Notes under the pieces: model-generated
Told to the model about the DNA's origin: nothing
What the model saw: the letters and a program-made list of their open reading frames with translations, nothing else
Database searches by the model: none
Position numbers and translations under genes: made by a program
Assembly (NCBI RefSeq): GCF_958979055.1
Contig: NC_084886.1
Span: 2,623,001 to 2,687,000 of the forward strand
Direction: 5' to 3'
Origin: Alnus glutinosa
Taxonomy: Eukaryota > Streptophyta > Magnoliopsida > Fagales > Betulaceae
DNA length: 64,000 nt
Shown: piece after piece, positions 58,681 to 64,000 of the stretch
Position numbering within the stretch: the first letter of the stretch is position 1
Layout: every line of letters begins with the position of its first letter

Positions 58681-61329
58681 GCATATAGTACTATAATATT
58701 GAATAAGTATATGTTAAACATATTATAGATCATGTTTGAGATTCTTAAATGTATTTATGAAATTGTTTTGTTAGAGCAATATGCGCTATTTCTCTTATTG
58801 AGTAATAAAAATACTATAACTTTAATAAAAAAAATAAAAGTTTTCTTCAGATAGAAGTTTTTTATAAAAAAAAAAAAAATTCAGTCTATAAAATAATCAT
58901 ATAGTTTTTAACATGTAAAAAACACGTACTTTTTTAATAATATTTTCTTATAACTCTATTAATGAAATTAAAAAACAGCATGTATTTATTCCATGTTCAA
59001 CGGACACATTCTTCAAACGTGGTTTAAAAAAAAAAAACACTCAATCCACTTCAAAAAAAAAAAAAAAAAAAAAAAACCTCAATCCATAGCAATCTGCATA
59101 AAGTTTGCAAAGTACAATAATAAGGAATCCAATTTTTTCTTTTTTTCTTTTACTGAATTATTTGAAAAAAAAGAAGAGAGGAGTGGACGAAGTTTATCAG
59201 CATAATCGCAACTTTCCAACTTCAAAGTAGTCCAAACCCCCGAACTTGAGAAACAAAAGGAAAAGACTGTAATTATACAAGGATACACGGGGACAAAGCA
59301 CCCGTAGCTTTGGCACAAATTAAAGGGGAAAAAGCTACCGAGTAGCCAACCGATTTTCTCTTCTTCGAGCTTTTTCTCACTCTTAGATTCGAAAGGAAAA
59401 GAGAGTAAGCAATCTTATCAATAAAAAAGAGGTAGCTTCTTCGACAACAATTATAAAATTAAACATAACAGTGCAAAAATATAAATAAATGTTAAGAAAT
59501 GGGTCAAACAAGTAACCTGATCCTCTCAATGAGTCACACAATGCTATTATAGAAGCAAAAGTGGTGTAAATTAAAGTGAACCTATCTGAACTTCCACGTA
59601 AAAACAGCAACGATCACCAATAAGAGACTAAAGTCGAAGATGCATTGTCATAGTCCGATGCAAAGACTGAAAAGAAAAAAGATACTAACACAAATCCAGT
59701 TACAAAATTCTCCACTCGAAGATCTAAACACCAAAATGCAAGGAGACAGTAACCCACCAAATACAAAAACAACAAATAACAAATAATGCTACAAAACACA
59801 AACAAAAGAAAAATACATAGAAAATAAAAAAATAATAGAAAAAAGCCCACTGAACAACAACTTCAACAAAGGACAGGGCAAACGAAGATTGGTGGTGGAG
59901 CTTCTAGTAGGAGCTTGGAGGACATGCGTCAGCGCTTGAGGACCACGTGGCGGCACGTGGTGGCTGTGACAGGACGATGGTGGCAGCAGTGGAAAGCTGG
60001 GAGGCTGAAGAACACGATGGTGTAGCGAATCAATGTTATGGAGGAGCGGAGGACGATAGACCCGGCTAGCTTGAAAATGATCGGATTTGAGATTCACCGT
60101 AGAATCGAGAACGGTGCGCCAGCTGAGGGTACACAGCCAGACGACGATGACAAGGCGGAGTGAGGCTCTCTAGTGCAGGAGGAACGGCAATATTGCTACT
60201 CTGTGACAAAAAAGATAGTAAAAACAAAAGACCAATGACAAAAAGGGGAGGAGGTTCGGCCGCATTAGCCGGAGGAGAAGAGGGGAGGAAGGGGAATTTC
60301 TAATGAGAGGTTAGAGCCTCTCTCTCTAGCCGGCTAAGCTATTTTGTTATTACACGCTCTTCTTGGTATAAACAAATAGGCCTATGCATCTAACTTCTTC
60401 TTTAAAATAAAAAAAAATTAAAAAAAAATAAAAAAAATAAAAAAAAACCCTAAAATCATTAAATGGCTCGTTAGCATTAATTAGATTATGATATGTGTCA
60501 CTTATATTAAAAAATATTATAAATCTATAAAAAAAGAAAAAATTTAAAAAATGAAGCAACCTCATATTCCTATATTGTTTCTAGTTTAGTGTCTATATGT
60601 TTATAATTTTTTATCCTAACAAAAAAAACATTTAAAATTTCACGTAGCATATATACTAACCGAATCCGTCAAGATTTTCAACAAAAGTTGATAGTAGGTA
60701 CTTATTTATTATTTTTTGCATACTATAGAGCTCTTCGAATATTTTTATATCACATGAAGCTTTTTGCAAATCAGTGTAACCACGTGGACTAATTTTACAT
60801 TTTTCCTTTTGTTTTTTTAACATAAATTTCCTCCAAATTTTATTGGAAGAATTCCCTTCAATCCTGTTTATAAATTTGCTATGTACGTATATGTGAGAAA
60901 CACATTATTTTTAATTAGCACGTGCTTCTCACGTGCTCAAAAGGTATATGACAATTTTTTAAACTGATTCGAAAAAAAAAATCTAATTGAACTGAGAATT
61001 CCGTTTGATCAGATAAATACCAACTACTGAAGTTAATTAGCTTGATCTGAATGTAGCCATTGACAAGAGACAGAATAACAAATATTAATTATTAATCATG
61101 CTGTTTGGAACAAATAAACCAAGTTTAAGGTTAACATAATCCAAATTCTAAATCATAATTAAAACCCCTCAACGATTCCTCCTGAATTTGAAGACTATAT
61201 ATGATTCTCAACCTCCAAATCCTCTAACTAAAAGGATCATGAACTACTGTGTTATATGATCCAAAAAAAAAAAAAATGTTAAAGAGATTTATTAAGTCAC
61301 TTCATAATTCCCCAACATCATAAAACACT
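58681..61329. other. Intergenic
   Basis: No gene supported. The patch 59870-60330 is GC-richer (CACGTGG words) and has a 102-codon reverse frame of Pro/His/Ser-rich low-complexity sequence; it may be an old retroelement leader. The remainder is AT-rich with poly-A tracts. Confidence 0.4.
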
Positions 61330-61865
61330 AAGGCCTCATTTGGTTTGCGAAATGAGTATTTCATTGGGAAATTGAATAGTTATTTCCGGCAATAAAAGAG
61401 AGTGGAATGGAATGGCTATTCCTACTCTTATATTCGGTAACAACTCATATACTTTAAATGGAATCGAATCAAATTACGAAAAAAAAAATCACATTATTAT
61501 TATTTTTTTAAAAAAATCTTAAATTATAAATAATAATAATAATAATAATTTTTTGTTTTTTGAAAACTAATGGGTGGCCGACCACCCCTCGAAGACGCTT
61601 GGGGGTGGCCAAATGCTCCGGAGGTGGTTGTACCACCCCTGGCTCTATATGTGGCTGGCCGACCACCCCAATAATGTGGGTTTTGGTTTTTTTTTTTTTT
61701 TTTTTTCATTTAAAAAAAAATGAGAGAAAATAGAAAATAATGAGTGATTTTTTGAAAATGAAGTCCATTCCTTTAGGAATAGCTATTCCTCCCATTTTTT
61801 AGAGAAATACGTATTCCTCTTCGTAAGGGAATAGACCCCTACCAAACAAAATAATAACTAATACG
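61330..61865. mobile_element. Inverted-repeat element with GGTGGCCGACCACC core
   Basis: Left CATTTGGTTTGCGAAATGAG, then GGAATGGCTATTCC, is answered at the right by GGAATAGCTATTCC, then CTACCAAACAAAATAATAAC. The core at 61568-61670 holds GGGTGGCCGACCACCCC-type palindromes. Ends are imprecise. No coding capacity. Confidence 0.65.
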
Positions 61866-62088
61866 TACTATAGCAATTCCATTCCAAGGGTTTGAATAAG
61901 GACATTGGTCTTTAGATCGGATTATCATAAATCATAATGCCCTTCCAATCAGGCTAGCAGTTATCATTTGCACTTATCTTGACGTATTTCTTTCAAATTA
62001 CAATTCAAGGTCTCATATCTACGTTTTCAAGTATAAGGGCTTGATATCAATAAGATCCCCATTTCCAACTCACGATATAAATTGCTTA

Positions 62089-62170
62089 ATTTGGTTATCT
62101 TAAGGGTGCCACTGCAAATGGATGGAATTTGAAAAACAATACTAATTAACAAACTATATATGGATATTGT
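62089..62170 (+). repeat. Short dispersed repeat, partner at 40329-40420
   Basis: TTATCTTAAGGGTGCCACTG, then GATGGAATTTGAAAAACAAT, then TATGGATATTGTTT; the other copy is in opposite orientation. Confidence 0.65.
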
Positions 62171-62438
62171 TTTTGCAGTAATATTACATGGAAAATAAAA
62201 GGTACCAGATTTATATAAAAACAAGAAGGATTCAAATCATTAATAAGAATAATTATGATAGCATTATCAGGCACACTTAGATTAGATATAGACTTTCATA
62301 TTTTACATATATATCTGAACTTACTTTACCAGCAAGCTCAAGTCTTGGTAGTTGCAGTAATTAACTTATTCATAGAATCATATCGCCGTATAGTCATAGT
62401 AGTACGGACGTAGCTCACATGCAGCGCCCTTAATACTC

Positions 62439-63059
62439 TTAATCGGTGCAGCAGCGGTACATGAGAAACTTCTCCATTGGACGGCCACATTCAGCGCAGA
62501 CCACCCTCTTATGGATGCTCCTAGTGGTCCCCAACAGAATTAGTTGGTTGCAGTGATGAGGGGTGCGATGGTCTGTGAGGTGCTGATTCAGTGCCGGCAC
62601 AAACCCTTGCTCCCCAACATTTTCTTTCCGCCTTTCGTACTCGTTCAAATCCGTTAACATGATGTCCCCCTTGGCCCTGGCCATCTCTGCCGATCCCTTG
62701 TTGATCACAACCCAACCCTGATCACTCCCATCAAAGCTCAACATTGTCATGATCTCCTGCATTATGGTGTCGTTCTCCACGCTCTTGCCGTGTTGTACCT
62801 TGGAGTACCACATGCTCTGATCAAGTCTCACCCAAAAGAACCAGATGAGAGTCATGTCCGGCAGGATATGGCTAAGCTTTTCCGCAACAGTGGTCGCGTT
62901 GTTTTTCCGAACTTTGACCCTCGGGTTGCTCTTCCCCACATAAAGCATCTCCAGTGGTATCTTGGCGGCTTGCGCAACATTACGCAGAGCTAATGTAAAC
63001 TTCCGCACCCACTCCATATCTTCCCCTCCGTACAAGCAAATGTATTTCCCTTCTGTTAT
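62439..63059 (-). CDS. SEO: Second SEO gene, last exon only (207 codons), 5' part beyond the window
   Basis: It is homologous to exon 7 of the complete SEO gene (52219-51602), with the same acceptor context TTTCAG followed by ATAACAGAAGGG and the same stop region. It encodes KYICLYGGEDMEWVRKF through CAECGRPMEKFLMYRCCTD. By manual count about 27 substitutions and one inserted codon (VRLDQSMW versus VRLESMW) separate the two exons. The frame is intact and the Cys-rich end identical, which suggests a working gene. The remaining exons should lie to the right of 64000. The intron upstream holds a MITE and a second element starting at 63475, so this intron is longer than in the first gene. Confidence 0.88.
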   Translation of the reverse strand: MTEGKYICLYGGEDMEWVRKFTLALRNVAQAAKIPLEMLYVGKSNPRVKVRKNNATTVAEKLSHILPDMTLIWFFWVRLDQSMWYSKVQHGKSVENDTIMQEIMTMLSFDGSDQGWVVINKGSAEMARAKGDIMLTDLNEYERRKENVGEQGFVPALNQHLTDHRTPHHCNQLILLGTTRSIHKRVVCAECGRPMEKFLMYRCCTD

Positions 63060-63121
63060 CTGAAATTAATACCATACAACTCACCAATATTATGACCAAT
63101 ATAGTAACGTATAAATTTTTA

Positions 63122-63474
63122 GAAAAATTTCACTTACTTCTTTCATTACTTTTACAATCATACCCATAAATTTTTAAAAAGTGTCAATTTAATTAGTGTA
63201 TTCATCTGTTATGTTTTTTCAATTTCACTCCTCTGTTAGAATCGGAAGAGTGTCAAAACTCTTAAAATACCCCTAATTTTTTTTTTAGCAAAAAAAAGAG
63301 AAATTTTTTTGAAGGATTTAGACGTTAGTAAGGATATATTTAACGGAATTTAAAAAAATACCCATGTCTGAATCTTTGAACAAAATAATGGTATTTTGAG
63401 AATTTTGATAAGATTGAATGAAAAATTCGAACGAATGGGTGAAATTGAAAAGAATTGATGGATGGATACACTAA
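63122..63474. mobile_element. AT-rich MITE in intron of second SEO gene, interrupted
   Basis: Left end AAAATTTCACTTACTTC and interior AAAAAGTGTCAATTTAAT match the family. It stops at GATACACTAA, where the element at 63475 begins; other copies continue AAATTAACACTTTT at this point. Confidence 0.7.
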
Positions 63475-64000
63475 TGCTCCATTTGTTTCGACGTAAAATA
63501 GTTTCCGTCATAAAATGATTTCAGGGAAGTCATTTTTCTGGAAAATATTTTTCGCCGAAAGCATTTTTCGGTGTTTGCCGCGTACGGAAAATCACAAATA
63601 TTTTTAATATTTTTATTCAATCATATTAATCTATAAAAATCAATTTTTATTCAAAACATATAAATATTAATGTAAAATAATATAAAAATTACCGAAGACG
63701 AGATTCTGTCACTGACCAATAGGATTCCGGCAACTTTTATCGGATTCAGCCATTCCGGCTACTATAGCCATAATTCAAGATAAAGGCCGAAATCCGAACA
63801 GTTTCGTCGGAATCTGGGTTGGCCGGATTCCGGTGAAAGTGGCCGGATTCCGGCCAAAAATTATCGAATTCCGGCATACTGGCTGGAATCTGCCAGAACC
63901 GCTGGAATCCGGCCAGTAGGCCAAAATTCGGCCATCCTAGCCTGATTTGTCCAGCCAGCCGGCCGTTCTGGCCAGATCCGGCCATTCGGCCAAATGGCCG
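63475..64000. mobile_element. Second CCGGATTCCGGC-core element, cut by window end
   Basis: It begins TGCTCCATTTGTTTCGACG, matching the start of 47092-47670, preceded by TAA. The core from about 63700 is full of GGATTCCGG and GGCCGAA units. The right end is not in the window. Confidence 0.75.

Larger units (their letters stand above)
62222..63474. repeat. Segmental duplication copy B, carrying SEO last exon and flanks
   Basis: Partner of 51404-52600. The match covers the 3' flank, exon 7, the splice acceptor and the intron 6 MITE. Copy B is cut at 63474 by the insertion of another element. Confidence 0.85.

Noticed and set aside
59789-60097. 102-codon reverse frame
   Set aside because: His/Pro/Ser-rich low complexity, no recognised domain; possibly transposon leader sequence.

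Overview
The window is nuclear DNA of a flowering plant. AT-rich intergenic sequence is packed with small transposons, and the genes have introns and plant-specific products. Gene content and repeat style fit a eudicot, probably a woody one, but the species cannot be named from the sequence alone. I saw nothing bacterial, plastid or viral, and no CRISPR array.

Genes in order: (1) 5549-8119 (+), a five-exon TERMINAL EAR1-like (Mei2-type) RNA-binding protein of 674 aa. (2) 17925-16304 (-), a four-exon papain-type cysteine protease of the KDEL-tailed (vignain/CEP) class, 359 aa, ending in NDEL and apparently using two GC-AG introns. (3) 22660-21541 (-), a two-exon gene for a 63-aa membrane microprotein. 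(4) 27047-32713 (+), a seven-exon full-size ABCB (MDR/P-glycoprotein) transporter of 1253 aa. (5) 38522-39853 (+), an intronless seven-blade WD40 protein resembling JINGUBANG. (6) 55742-51602 (-), a complete seven-exon SIEVE ELEMENT OCCLUSION (SEO) gene of 705 aa. (7) 63059-62439 (-), the last exon of a second SEO gene that runs off the right edge. The two SEO genes are tandem duplicates about 10.8 kb apart. The genes do not form one pathway. The only cluster is the SEO pair, phloem P-proteins that plug sieve tubes after wounding.

Between and inside the genes I could delimit many mobile elements from inverted repeats and target-site duplications: a 1-kb fold-back element (1478-2526); three tRNA-derived SINE copies; an 894-bp hAT-like element with an 8-bp duplication (24885-25778) whose unoccupied paralogous site survives 1.8 kb away; two PIF/Harbinger-like MITEs (33425-33737, 50233-50517); a MITE nested inside a MITE with both target duplications visible (35786-36078); a Mutator-like MITE (58412-58630); two elements full of CCGGATTCCGGC-type repeats (47092-47670 and 63475 to the edge); and other fold-back families, several in introns of the ABCB and SEO genes. 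There is also a broken RNase H relic, a decayed tRNA-Thr, and an orphan promoter that looks like that of a ribosomal-protein gene.

Exon boundaries were placed by eye from reading-frame continuity, splice-site bases and remembered family sequence patterns. No transcript or database evidence was available.
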